Shown here: piece by piece, positions 35,128-42,201 of the stretch
How the letters are laid out: each line of letters starts with the position of its first letter
Numbering within the stretch: position 1 is the stretch's first letter
Origin: Ligilactobacillus salivarius DSM 20555 = ATCC 11741
GTDB taxonomy: Bacteria > Bacillota > Bacilli > Lactobacillales > Lactobacillaceae
Assembly (NCBI RefSeq): GCF_001435955.1
Contig: NZ_AYYT01000005.1
Span: 38,639-102,638 of the forward strand
Direction of reading: 5' to 3'
Length of the DNA stretch: 64,000 bases
Notes under the pieces: generated by a model
Seen by the model: the letters and a program-made list of their open reading frames with translations, nothing else
What the model was told of the DNA's origin: nothing
The model's database searches: none
Made by a program: the position numbers and the translations under genes

Positions 35128-36090
35128 ATGAAAAAGAAATACTTAGTTACAGGGGGAGCTGGGTTTATCGGTTCAAACTTAATTGAAAAAATCATTTCAC
35201 AAGGAGATGAAGTCGTTGTTGTAGGTAGACATCTACCATCTGAGTGCAAAGAAGATGATAACAATTTAAAAGATAATATTACTTTTTATCAGGCTGACGT
35301 TACTGATTATGAATTTATGGAACAGTTATTAATCAAAGAAAAATTTGATTATATTGTATTGTTAGCTGCAGTTATTAGTATTTCTGGTACAATAGCTGAG
35401 CCTCTTAGCACACATTTTATTAACCAAGAAGCAATTTTATATATTTATGAAATCATTCGAAAGAACAAGTTAAAGGTAAAAAAGGTACTGTTTACATCCT
35501 CGTCAGCTGTGTATGGGAACATTGCTGATACACCTAGGCGTGAAGATATGCCGGTAAGTCTTAAAAATCCTTATGCAATAGACAAATTTGCAAGTGAAAG
35601 ATATGCTATGTTTTACGAAAAAGTCTATGGGATTCCAACCGTTGCAGTGCGTTTCTTTAATGTATATGGGCCTAGACAAAAAGCACAGGGGAAATCTGCG
35701 GGTGTATGTGCAATTATCTTAGACTGTTTGCTTAATGACAAGGAATTTAAGCTAAATGGCGATGGAAAGCAAACACGTGATTATATGTATGTAACAGACG
35801 CAGTTGATGCTACTTTGATGTTACTGCAAGATCCAAAAATAAGTGGAGAAATCTTCAATGTTGCTTCTGGTAAATCAGTGAGCTTAATAGATTTAATAGC
35901 GGCTTTTGAGAAAATTACAGGCAAAAAGCTAAAAATTATACATAACAAAGGTCTAAAATTTGACACCAAAAATTCACTTGCGGATATTACAAAACTTGAA
36001 AAAACAGGTTTTCTTCCTAAATATACGTTTGAGTCAGGATTGAAGCAATATGTAAAAGAAGAAAAAAGTCGGTTGGGGCTAGTAAAGTAG
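35128..36090 (+). CDS. NAD-dependent sugar epimerase/dehydratase, extended SDR
   Basis: An extended SDR of 320 residues with TGGAGFIGSNL (about 8-18), TSSSAVYGN (about 118-126), YAIDKFASE (about 141-149, Tyr-x-x-x-Lys) and RFFNVYGPRQ (about 168-177). It resembles UDP-glucose 4-epimerase or UDP-GlcNAc epimerase-like proteins in glycan pathways and lies about 6 kb outside the EPS operon. ATG 35128 follows AAAAAGGA; the in-frame TTG at 35119 is too close to it. Its 3' end overlaps the convergent NUDIX gene by 12 nt. Confidence 0.85.
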   Translation: MKKKYLVTGGAGFIGSNLIEKIISQGDEVVVVGRHLPSECKEDDNNLKDNITFYQADVTDYEFMEQLLIKEKFDYIVLLAAVISISGTIAEPLSTHFINQEAILYIYEIIRKNKLKVKKVLFTSSSAVYGNIADTPRREDMPVSLKNPYAIDKFASERYAMFYEKVYGIPTVAVRFFNVYGPRQKAQGKSAGVCAIILDCLLNDKEFKLNGDGKQTRDYMYVTDAVDATLMLLQDPKISGEIFNVASGKSVSLIDLIAAFEKITGKKLKIIHNKGLKFDTKNSLADITKLEKTGFLPKYTFESGLKQYVKEEKSRLGLVK

Positions 36091-36645
36091 GTTAACTTTT
36101 TCAATTAATTTATGATAGATACGTTGATTGAACCAAACTTCACTGACCTTAGAATCTAAGCTAGATAAATCAAGCCAAGTAATTTGACTATTTTCATCAG
36201 GTTTAATACGTAATGGCATAGTAGTATCAGCTTCGAATAGGTAAGTAATGTTTAAATGTAAGTGCGAAGAAACATATTCTCCACGTTTTTCGTGTCCATC
36301 AACAGTTAGAACTTCAAGCGAGAAAATATCGTCTGATAAAAATTTAACATCAGTTAGTCCACTTTCTTCTTGAATTTCTTTGAGAATTACTTGCTTTAAA
36401 TTGGAGTTGCCATCAGCATGTCCTCCAAGCCAAGACCAAGATTGATAGATATTGTGATAAGCCATTAGAACTTTATTTTTATCAGGGCTAATAATCCAAG
36501 CTGATACGGTAAAGTGAGCTAATTTGTTTTTACGAGTAAAAATATCTTTGGCATTAGCAAGTTGGTCAATAATAAGCTGCTTATCTTGTTTTTCTTGTTC
36601 GTTAAAAGGAATATATGATTTAAGTTGAGACATTAAGTCATTCAT
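36079..36645 (-). CDS. NUDIX hydrolase
   Basis: A 188-residue NUDIX-domain protein. The box reads GGHADGNSNLKQVILKEIQEESGL (about 90-113): the E-x-x-E-E-x-G-L metal-binding core is intact, with lysine replacing the first arginine of R-E-U-x-E-E. The substrate, usually a nucleoside diphosphate linked to another group, is unknown. ATG 36645 has a perfect AGGAGGTGG upstream on the minus strand; a longer reading to 36678 is rejected. It is convergent with, and overlaps, the epimerase gene. Confidence 0.85.
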   Translation of the reverse strand: MNDLMSQLKSYIPFNEQEKQDKQLIIDQLANAKDIFTRKNKLAHFTVSAWIISPDKNKVLMAYHNIYQSWSWLGGHADGNSNLKQVILKEIQEESGLTDVKFLSDDIFSLEVLTVDGHEKRGEYVSSHLHLNITYLFEADTTMPLRIKPDENSQITWLDLSSLDSKVSEVWFNQRIYHKLIEKVNLLY

Positions 36646-36696
36646 AGTAAATCCACCTCCTGAAAGATTGCAAATCAATTATAGCATTTAAAGAGA

Positions 36697-36729
36697 ATGA
36701 AAAGACAGTCGAGAATGACTGTCTTTTTT
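36697..36729 (-). terminator. Terminator of the ComK-like gene
   Basis: Stem AAAGACAGTC (36701-36710) with GACTGTCTTT across a 6-nt loop; on the minus strand it is followed by TTTTCATTC. It ends the leftward ComK-like transcript just before the NUDIX promoter. Confidence 0.6.
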
Positions 36730-37467
36730 CTATGTTCTATTAAAATAGCAGAATTTGTTCACGAGATATTTGTGGCATTCTTCAAGAATTTCATCTGTAT
36801 TCATCGAATCAATATCATCACAGAGAAAAACAAAAATTTCTTTAATAAGTTGGTAAAGCATTTCCTTGGTATAAATATCGCGAGGAATATCTTTTAATGT
36901 GCCGATATCAATGTAATCCGAAATCATAGAAATAGTTTTTTGTGCATCGAAATTTAGCAGATTTTCAACGGTATGCAAGAAATGAGCAGTAGCTTTTAAA
37001 CTAGTTCTAAAACTTGTTTTCTGATTTAAAAAGGTAACGTAGCCCGATAAATCTTTGAATTTAAATGAGATGTCATGATGATTAGTATCCCAAATAGATT
37101 CAACTAGGTAAAGATTGATCCAAGTGGCAGGGTGCTGAGAAGAACGAATGAAACAATGGGAGTCAGAAATAGCAGACGTATATGCCTGAAATTTATGATG
37201 TTTCTTGACCATCTCAGTAGTTAACTTGGTGAAACATATACCATTTATTTTATTAAATAGAGTTGTCGTAGAAAGATTCGACAATATGATACCTTGGTTT
37301 TTATCAAAAATAATTGACTTATATTTTGAGTCATTATTATGAATATTGAAAGCGAAATAAGTATAATTTCTATGAATTACATAGAAAGGTTTATGTTTTC
37401 CAATCTTCAATAGTTTATCGATCGCAATTTCGCTATCAATATTAAACCAGTTACTGGTATATATCAT
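36730..37467 (-). CDS. ComK-like competence regulator
   Basis: A 245-residue protein whose central and C-terminal part resembles ComK: HKPFYVIHRNYTYFAF, then an isoleucine-rich strand, GICFTKLT, SHCFIRSSQHPATWINLYLVESI (about 102-124) where B. subtilis ComK has the P-x-x-S-x-x-x-x-x-C-x-W-I-x-x-x-H-V pattern, and FLNQKTSFRTSLKATAHFL, matching the L-P-x-S-x-x-x-x-x-x-Q-x-x-R-T block. It is longer than Bacillus ComK (about 190 residues). ComK proteins bind DNA and activate uptake genes. Divergent orientation with a ComX/SigH-like gene supports a competence role. The match is weak enough to be checked by profile search. Confidence 0.55.
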   Translation of the reverse strand: MIYTSNWFNIDSEIAIDKLLKIGKHKPFYVIHRNYTYFAFNIHNNDSKYKSIIFDKNQGIILSNLSTTTLFNKINGICFTKLTTEMVKKHHKFQAYTSAISDSHCFIRSSQHPATWINLYLVESIWDTNHHDISFKFKDLSGYVTFLNQKTSFRTSLKATAHFLHTVENLLNFDAQKTISMISDYIDIGTLKDIPRDIYTKEMLYQLIKEIFVFLCDDIDSMNTDEILEECHKYLVNKFCYFNRT

Positions 37468-37786
37468 ATTTCCCCTCCTTTGAGTATTTTTTATATTTTA
37501 TAAGTAAATAATCTATCAAAAAATCAGTCATAAATCAATATTTTTTTATTTATTTGTAAAATTAATTTTAGCTTACGGAATTTCAGAAAAATGACGTCAA
37601 ATTAATTAGATATTGATAAGTATTAAGTTATAAGAGTGATAACGAATACATGGTAAAAAATCAAGAGTAAAATATTTTGTAACACATCCTGAAATGAATA
37701 TTTTTGCTGGGGTGCATGAATTTTAAAGTCAATTTATTCTTAATGGGTACAAGGCGCCAGTACAAATCATTTTTAGAGGTGAAATA
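37468..37786. promoter_or_regulatory. Divergent comK-like/comX-like intergenic region
   Basis: A 319-nt AT-rich region between the divergent genes. It contains AACGAATA (37641-37648), which differs in one base from the TACGAATA cin-box read by streptococcal ComX, and a GGCGCC palindrome near 37754. Many A/T-rich tracts could serve as ComK-type boxes, but none is distinctive. The ComX-like start is preceded by AGAGGTGAA. Confidence 0.5.
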
Positions 37787-38308
37787 GTGAAACGAGGTTT
37801 TGAGTACGCATTGAAGAATGACAGACTTATTTATGGAGTGTTGGCACAGTTAAATTACAAGGTAGGGCATCCAGATTTTGAAGACATGTTCGAAGAGTCA
37901 AGGATCTTACTAGCTGAGATATACACCGAATATCATCGTAAGGAAAACACTAAAGAAGAATGTGGGAGTTATATGTTTCAAAAACTAAAGTGGCGCTTAT
38001 TGGATAAACTAAGGCAAAAGAATCGGAAACAAGCAGAAGTGTGTTTTAGTCAGTTAGCCAATGAGAACGATGAATTACCCCAAATAGAAGAAATTATCGA
38101 AATTGGAGATAACATTGAAATTAGCGATGCTCTGTATCAGTTATATAAAAGATGTACTGATAATGAAAAAATGTTGTTGAGCTATTATAGTGTAGGGATA
38201 ACTAAGACTACAGAAATTGCAAAGTTGATGGGGAAATCACGAATGACAATCAATCGTTGGAGAAAGAGCATCCAAGAAAAATATTTGGAATTAATTAATG
38301 AAAAATAA
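37787..38308 (+). CDS. ComX/SigH-like sigma-70 family factor
   Basis: A 173-residue sigma factor. The N-terminal half (PDFEDMFEESRILLAEIY, about 28-45) corresponds to region 2, including LLDKLRQKNRK near residue 70 for -10 recognition, and the C terminus has an HTH (KTTEIAKLMGKSRMTINRWRKSI, about 143-165) corresponding to region 4. The size fits ComX/SigH of lactobacilli, which switches on DNA-uptake genes. GTG start with AGAGGTGA upstream. The divergent ComK-like neighbour supports a competence role. It could also be another alternative factor. Confidence 0.7.
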   Translation: MKRGFEYALKNDRLIYGVLAQLNYKVGHPDFEDMFEESRILLAEIYTEYHRKENTKEECGSYMFQKLKWRLLDKLRQKNRKQAEVCFSQLANENDELPQIEEIIEIGDNIEISDALYQLYKRCTDNEKMLLSYYSVGITKTTEIAKLMGKSRMTINRWRKSIQEKYLELINEK

Positions 38309-38398
38309 AAATGTATGTTACAAAAGGCCAAAAAATTACGTATATATCTATGTAAGCTTCAAAATGAGCTTAACAATAATTTAAAGGAGGCCGTTAAA

Positions 38399-38599
38399 AT
38401 GGCAAAAGAGGTCAAAAAATCTGTATTATACATTTATGGTACTAAGGAGGATGGTGATACACGTCGTCGTTCCTATCATAATTTAGTGAATAATGTCGGT
38501 ACTGAAAAGTTATCTGCATTTGGAAAAATTATTGGTGAGTTATCTGGAGAAGAAACTCAAGATATTGAAATTGTCGAAACTAGCATGGTTAAGGACTAA
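38399..38599 (+). CDS. DUF1659 family protein
   Basis: A 66-residue basic-to-neutral protein (MAKEVKKSVLYIYGTKEDGDTRRRSYHNLVNN start) matching the small DUF1659 family of Firmicutes, which is commonly encoded next to a DUF2922 protein, as here. Function unknown. ATG 38399 has AAAGGAGG at 9 nt; an in-frame ATG at 38315 has no site. A CGTATATAT motif lies at 38339-38347, 51 nt upstream, inside the gap after the ComX-like gene. Confidence 0.72.
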   Translation: MAKEVKKSVLYIYGTKEDGDTRRRSYHNLVNNVGTEKLSAFGKIIGELSGEETQDIEIVETSMVKD

Positions 38600-38615
38600 T
38601 TGAGGAGGTAGTTAA

Positions 38616-38849
38616 ATGAAAGTTAGAGCATTAAATCTTGGATTCAAAGCAGCAGATGGAAAACATCATACATTAAAATTAAATAACGTATCTACAAATC
38701 TTGATGAGAGTAAACTTCGAGAAGCGATGAATAAGTTAGTTGAATTAGATATGTTTCAAGATAAATTTGGAACAAAGTTATATGCAGAGGCAGTTAGTGC
38801 GAAGTATGTTGATACAGAAACTCAAACAGTTTTTACAGTTGAGGACTAA
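38616..38849 (+). CDS. DUF2922 family protein
   Basis: A 77-residue protein (KVRALNLGFKAADGKHHTLKLNNV, ELDMFQDKFGTKLYAEAVSAKYVDTETQTVF) matching DUF2922, the usual partner of DUF1659 in Firmicutes. The function is unknown; both are small, cytoplasmic and lack enzymatic motifs. It follows the DUF1659 stop by 16 nt with GAGGAGG upstream, so the pair is cotranscribed. A weak hairpin at 38869-38898 closes the unit. Confidence 0.75.
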   Translation: MKVRALNLGFKAADGKHHTLKLNNVSTNLDESKLREAMNKLVELDMFQDKFGTKLYAEAVSAKYVDTETQTVFTVED

Positions 38850-38868
38850 GTAAAATTTTAATAAGCAA

Positions 38869-38898
38869 TAAGGCATGTCAGAAATGATATGTCTTTTT
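38869..38898 (+). terminator. Weak intrinsic terminator
   Basis: AGGCAT pairs with ATGTCT across a short loop (one G-U pair), followed by TTTTT. Confidence 0.45.
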
Positions 38899-38902
38899 AA
38901 CG

Positions 38903-38930
38903 TTGAAATAAATTTATTTAATGCTATAAT
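38903..38930 (+). promoter_or_regulatory. Sigma-A-like promoter of interrupted gene
   Basis: TTGAAA (38903-38908) and TATAAT (38925-38930) with a 16-bp spacer, 39 nt before the ATG at 38969. It would transcribe the interrupted gene and could read into the IscB omega-RNA. Confidence 0.6.
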
Positions 38931-39144
38931 CTTAAGTATAGAACATATGTTTGTAACAGAGGAAACTTATGCCAAATTATGTCATTGTAAGAAATAAAGA
39001 TGAAAAGCCAATGGAATATTATCGACAAAAGACGAAGACGTTTGTCGGAAGTCTTCAAAGTGCTAGTAAATGGAATAGTAAAAAAATGGCACAACCAGCT
39101 TATGATAAATTAATCAAAAATGGTGAAAAGAACTTAGAAATAGT

Positions 39145-39400
39145 AGATAGCGGTCAACAGAATCACCTACTAAAGTAGGTGGCTTGTAGCGAATAACTAC
39201 AAGTTGGTTGATTAGCCTAAGTTTTAAGTAACTACGTTAGGGTTGAATAGATAGGTACTTTGGAATACCACCCTAGTTCCAAACACTACGGTTGATTATT
39301 AAACAGGGCTAAGGTTCAGGCTCAGTGTGATTAACATTAAACCAACCTATAACATTGGCGAAGGGTACACACGTACCAACTCTATGTTAGGTACGAATTA
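39145..39400 (+). ncRNA. Predicted IscB omega-RNA, guide at 5' end
   Basis: A 230-nt region upstream of iscB without an ORF has compact structure: hairpins 39164-39170/39175-39181 and 39183-39189/39197-39203, a long-range pairing GTTGGTT (39203-39209) with AACCAAC (39340-39346) enclosing 39216-39220/39237-39241 and 39259-39265/39277-39283, and 39364-39368/39373-39377 enclosed by AACAT/ATGTT. In IscB systems the omega-RNA lies directly upstream, with its guide from DNA left of the element. The native guide would then be about 16 nt ending at 39160 in the interrupted gene. Exact ends are inferred. Confidence 0.75.
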
Positions 39401-40744
39401 TTATGATTGAAAGGAGTTGGCATGATGTCAGAAATTAAAAAAGTTGATTATATTTATGTAGTAGACTCCAACGGCACACCACTCATGCCAACTTCAAGAT
39501 TAGGTATGGTGCGTCGTTGGTTAAAAACAGGTCAAGCAAAATGGTTCGGAAATAGTAGAAATACTATCCAATTTGTCAGACCAGTTACTACAAATACCCA
39601 AGAGTTAACACTAGGAGTAGATGCTGGTTTCCACTTAGGTTTATCAGTTGTGGGTAACAACCGTGAATATTATGTATCAGAAAGTCTAAGGAAATCAGAA
39701 AAAGATAGAATTACTAGCCGAAGAGAGTTAAGAAGAACTAGAAGGAATCGTTTAAGATACCGTAAGGCTAGATTTAATAATCGTAGACGCAAAGATGGCT
39801 GGTTAGCTCCTAGTATCCAACACAGGTTAGATTTTACAATCAAGGAAATCAAACGCTTATATAAGTTTTTACCAATTACTAATCTAGTCGTTGAAGTTAC
39901 ACCATTTGACAACCAAAAGTTATTAAACCCAGATATTCAAGGCTGGCAGTATCAAAAAGGTAAGATGTATGGTTTTAAGACTATTAAAGATTATCTGTTA
40001 GCTAGGGATAACTACCGTGATGCTTTAGACGGTAAACAATATCCAGCTAGTCAATTAAGAGTTCATCACTTAGTTCAAAGAAAAGATGGTGGTTCTAATC
40101 AACCAGATAACTTAGTTTTATTGTCAGATATTAATCACAATCAAGCTAACCATAATAACGGTATCTTAGCTAAGTTGAGAGAAAATCGACAAAAGACGCT
40201 TGATTATCGTGGTGCTTACTTTATGAGTATTTTAGCAACAAGATTAAGCAATTATTTTGAACATTATACGACAACTCAAGGTTATCTAACCGCTAACTTA
40301 AGACAAAAGTTAAGGAATAATAACCGAGTGTTACAGAAGTTCTACGACGCTAAGTATATTGATAGTCGAGATGGTAAACAAAAAGCTGGTAAAGAATTAA
40401 GTTCAGGGAGAACTAGACGATCACAAGAGCTTAATTATGACAATTTAAGACAATTAAGAAAAGAAAAAGTCAAAAAGGGTCGTGTTTCGATTAGAAGAGG
40501 TCATTATCAATTAAGACCACATGATGTTGTGTTAAATACCAGAACTAACAGAATTGAAACAGTTAAGGGAGTTCAAAATAGTGGCACAGTAATCAAGTTC
40601 CAAACTGGCAAGACTTGTTCAATTAAAAGTGTAGTTAGCTTATATCATGTAAATGGAATATTAGAAAAGAAAATGAAAAATATTTAGTTTGCTTAGGCAA
40701 ACTAGGACTTACATCCCACGACTAAAGTCGTAGGTTTTACGTCC
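39161..40744 (+). mobile_element. Non-autonomous IscB element (IS200/IS605-like ends, no transposase)
   Basis: About 1584 nt between the halves of a small gene. The left end has a subterminal hairpin (39164-39181, loop TAAA), the right end an imperfect one (40715-40734, loop TAAA); both arms meet as C-TAAA-G, like IS200/IS605 ends. Only iscB is encoded: no TnpA tyrosine transposase is present in the window, so mobility would need a TnpA in trans. The boundaries are set by the first structured base on the left and restored host frame on the right, and could shift together by a few bases. There is no target-site duplication, as expected for this superfamily. Confidence 0.7.
39422..40687 (+). 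CDS. iscB: IscB RNA-guided nuclease (OMEGA, Cas9 ancestor family)
   Basis: A 421-residue IscB-like protein. The N-terminal PLMP domain reads SNGTPLMPTSRLGMVRRWLK (about 17-35). RuvC-I is LTLGVDAG with Asp 67; the arginine-rich bridge helix (about 96-123) ends in NNRRRKDGWLAPS, a typical IscB block. RuvC-II Glu 158 is in VVEVTPFD. The HNH insert is LRVHHLVQRKDGGSNQPDN (about 213-231) with a paired HH. The C-terminal KGRVSIRRGHYQLRPHDVV and ETVKGVQNSGTVIKF are the usual IscB end. The RuvC-III H-x-x-D appears as KYID (311-314), and the CxxC of other HNH inserts is absent. Start ATG 39422 with AAGGAG upstream. Confidence 0.9.
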   Translation: MMSEIKKVDYIYVVDSNGTPLMPTSRLGMVRRWLKTGQAKWFGNSRNTIQFVRPVTTNTQELTLGVDAGFHLGLSVVGNNREYYVSESLRKSEKDRITSRRELRRTRRNRLRYRKARFNNRRRKDGWLAPSIQHRLDFTIKEIKRLYKFLPITNLVVEVTPFDNQKLLNPDIQGWQYQKGKMYGFKTIKDYLLARDNYRDALDGKQYPASQLRVHHLVQRKDGGSNQPDNLVLLSDINHNQANHNNGILAKLRENRQKTLDYRGAYFMSILATRLSNYFEHYTTTQGYLTANLRQKLRNNNRVLQKFYDAKYIDSRDGKQKAGKELSSGRTRRSQELNYDNLRQLRKEKVKKGRVSIRRGHYQLRPHDVVLNTRTNRIETVKGVQNSGTVIKFQTGKTCSIKSVVSLYHVNGILEKKMKNI

Positions 40745-41002
40745 ATTTGTAATAAAGATAAGCAGGAAGTCATGAATATGTTGCTAGGTGGCGATGAAAA
40801 TACTGGTTCGCAACATGCGATGGATGCGTTAGATAAGATAAAAGAAGTAACAAGTCCTAGAAGTTATCAGTATCGTAATCCAAAACTCAAACAAAAATAT
40901 AGTAAGTTATTACAATCCAAACAAATAAAGACTATTGAAAAATTAATTAAGCATGTTTGGAAGCTAGTAAAATAAGGAATTCTAGAACTCTATATATTTT
41001 TT

Positions 41003-41081
41003 CGAACATATTTTTGATAAAAATACTGGACAGAACAATCGAACGTATGTATTATAAGTTACATAAAGAATGTACGTTCGA
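41003..41081 (+). promoter_or_regulatory. Repeat-rich promoter region with CGAACRTA half-sites
   Basis: CGAACATA (41003-41010), CGAACGTA (41040-41047) and its inverse TACGTTCG (41073-41080) form three half-sites; the last two are a perfect 9-bp inverted repeat with 25-nt spacing. CGAACATATTTTTG (41003-41016) matches 12 of 14 bases of the Gram-positive LexA box. A CGTATGTATTATA motif (41044-41056) overlaps the second. The next ATG is at 41106. Confidence 0.5.
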
Positions 41082-41105
41082 GAATAAAGTAAAGGTGAGA
41101 TTAAT

Positions 41106-41363
41106 ATGAATCGAGTATATGAAGGAATCCAATTTGCAACAGTAACAATCACATTATCAGCAGTAATTACATTGATCACGTTATTCGTTACACCATCTGT
41201 ATGGCAATTAATGTTGTTAATTACAGGAGAAGTTATCGTCATTAATGCTGCTTACTTGATATTTGTATTGGTATTACTAGGACTTAAGAACTTATTAGAT
41301 TATTGGGAAAAGAATCAAAATAGATTTAAATCAGATAAATCTAAATTCAAATATTTAAATTAG
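41106..41363 (+). CDS. Small two-helix membrane protein, hypothetical
   Basis: An 85-residue protein with two hydrophobic helices (about 8-30 and 33-60) and a basic, Lys/Asn-rich tail (YWEKNQNRFKSDKSKFKY). No family was recognised. GTGAG upstream of the ATG is a moderate ribosome-binding site. The complex promoter region before it and the location next to the IscB element and competence genes make it interesting; small membrane proteins of this size can be toxins, sensors or phage-derived, but there is no direct evidence here. Confidence 0.6.
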   Translation: MNRVYEGIQFATVTITLSAVITLITLFVTPSVWQLMLLITGEVIVINAAYLIFVLVLLGLKNLLDYWEKNQNRFKSDKSKFKYLN

Positions 41364-41373
41364 ATTTTTTCTA

Positions 41374-41402
41374 TTGACTATTAGTAATTGATTTGTTAAT
41401 AT
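41374..41402 (+). promoter_or_regulatory. Promoter of rplU operon
   Basis: TTGACT (41374-41379) and TAATAT (41397-41402), spacer 17 bp, start a transcript of about 110 nt ahead of rplU. Confidence 0.65.
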
Positions 41403-41407
41403 TTTAG

Positions 41408-41516
41408 TGTTGTATTTGTGCATATCACATCTGCAACCGCACGTTTTAAGTTTAAGTATCTCTCTTTAGAGGTCACTACATTACGGCGAGTCTAAGTATT
41501 TTAAGAGGAGGTGCAC
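41408..41516 (+). ncRNA. Ribosomal protein L21 leader (candidate)
   Basis: About 110 nt of structured leader before rplU contain paired segments, including TAAGTATCTC and GAGTCTAAGTA. Firmicute rplU-prp-rpmA operons usually carry an L21 leader at this position, where L21 represses its own mRNA. I rely on position, length and partial pairing, not on a consensus match. Confidence 0.55.
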
Positions 41517-41520
41517 ATAG

Positions 41521-41829
41521 ATGTACGCAATTATTAAAACAGGTGGCAAGCAACTTAAAGTTGAAGCTGGTCAAACAATTTACGTAGAAAAGCTTGATGC
41601 AAAAGAAGGCGACAAGGTAACTTTTGATAAAGTTGTTTTTGTTGGTGGCGATAAGACAGTTATCGGTACTCCTTTTGTTGAAGGTGCTACAGTTGAAGCT
41701 ACAGTTGAAAAACAAGGTCGTGCTAAGAAAGTTGTTACTTTCAAGTACAAGCCTAAGAAGCATCAACACACAAAGCAGGGTCATCGTCAACCATACACAA
41801 AGGTTGTTATTGACGCTATCAATGCTTAA
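41521..41829 (+). CDS. rplU: Ribosomal protein L21
   Basis: Large-subunit ribosomal protein bL21, 102 residues, the usual size. It begins [25 protein letters not shown], the family's most conserved block, and ends [22 protein letters not shown]. It binds 23S rRNA and stabilises the 50S core. AGAGGAGGTG precedes the ATG. It starts the classic rplU-prp-rpmA operon. Confidence 0.97.
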   Translation: MYAIIKTGGKQLKVEAGQTIYVEKLDAKEGDKVTFDKVVFVGGDKTVIGTPFVEGATVEATVEKQGRAKKVVTFKYKPKKHQHTKQGHRQPYTKVVIDAINA

Positions 41830-41853
41830 TTTGTCTAAAAGGTTGGTATTAGA

Positions 41854-42180
41854 ATGATTAGAGCAAGATTTTTATATCGTGATAAGTTAATTTCTGGCTT
41901 TGAAATGCGAGGTCATGCTGATTCCGGCGAATATGGACAAGATATCGTTTGTTCAGCTGTTTCAGTGTTAGCTATAAATACAGTTAATAGTCTTGAGAAA
42001 CTTGCTAACGCCAATTTGAATATCGTTTCTGATGATGAAAATGGCGGACTGTTAGAAGTACATGTTAGTGAGAACTTTCTTTCAAATGAAAGTGTAAAGT
42101 TATTATTAGCTAGTTTAAAACTAGGACTTGAAGATGTTGAAAAAATGTACGGTGATTTTATAAAAATCGAGAATAACTAA
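41854..42180 (+). CDS. prp: Ribosomal-processing cysteine protease Prp
   Basis: A 108-residue cysteine protease that removes the N-terminal extension of ribosomal protein L27 in Firmicutes. The catalytic pair is visible: histidine in FEMRGHADSGEYGQDIVCSAVSVL (His near 22, Cys near 34). This placement between rplU and rpmA is standard. The downstream L27 carries the matching cleavage sequence, so the pair is functionally consistent. Confidence 0.93.
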   Translation: MIRARFLYRDKLISGFEMRGHADSGEYGQDIVCSAVSVLAINTVNSLEKLANANLNIVSDDENGGLLEVHVSENFLSNESVKLLLASLKLGLEDVEKMYGDFIKIENN

Positions 42181-42201
42181 TTATTAGGAGGTGCAATCAT
42201 T

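Larger units (their letters stand above)
38969..40975 (+). pseudogene. Small host gene interrupted by the IscB element
   Basis: The left part (from 38969, MPNYVIVRNKDEKPMEYYRQ...NLEIVDSGQQ) and the right part (from about 40745, ICNKDKQEVMNMLLGGDENTGS...HVWKLVK, stop 40973-40975) lie in the same reading frame once the 1584-nt element is removed, and 1584 is divisible by three. Rejoined they give about 140 residues. The protein was not recognised; it is lysine-rich, without signal peptide or membrane helix. In the current state the first part runs 5 codons into the element before a stop. The gene is therefore a good locus for seeing the empty site in other strains. Confidence 0.7.

Noticed and set aside
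37468..37786. ComK boxes in the divergent gap
   Set aside because: AAAA/TTTT patterns are too frequent in this AT-rich sequence to be informative.
38315..38398. N-terminal extension of the DUF1659 protein
   Set aside because: No ribosome-binding site before 38315, while AAAGGAGG precedes ATG 38399 and the family begins there.
39407..39421. Upstream TTG start for iscB
   Set aside because: It would place the start before the AAGGAG site; ATG 39422 fits the site and the family N terminus.
39161..40744. TnpB-type element or Cas12-like protein
   Set aside because: The protein has an HNH insert and PLMP start, and structured RNA is upstream; TnpB has neither.
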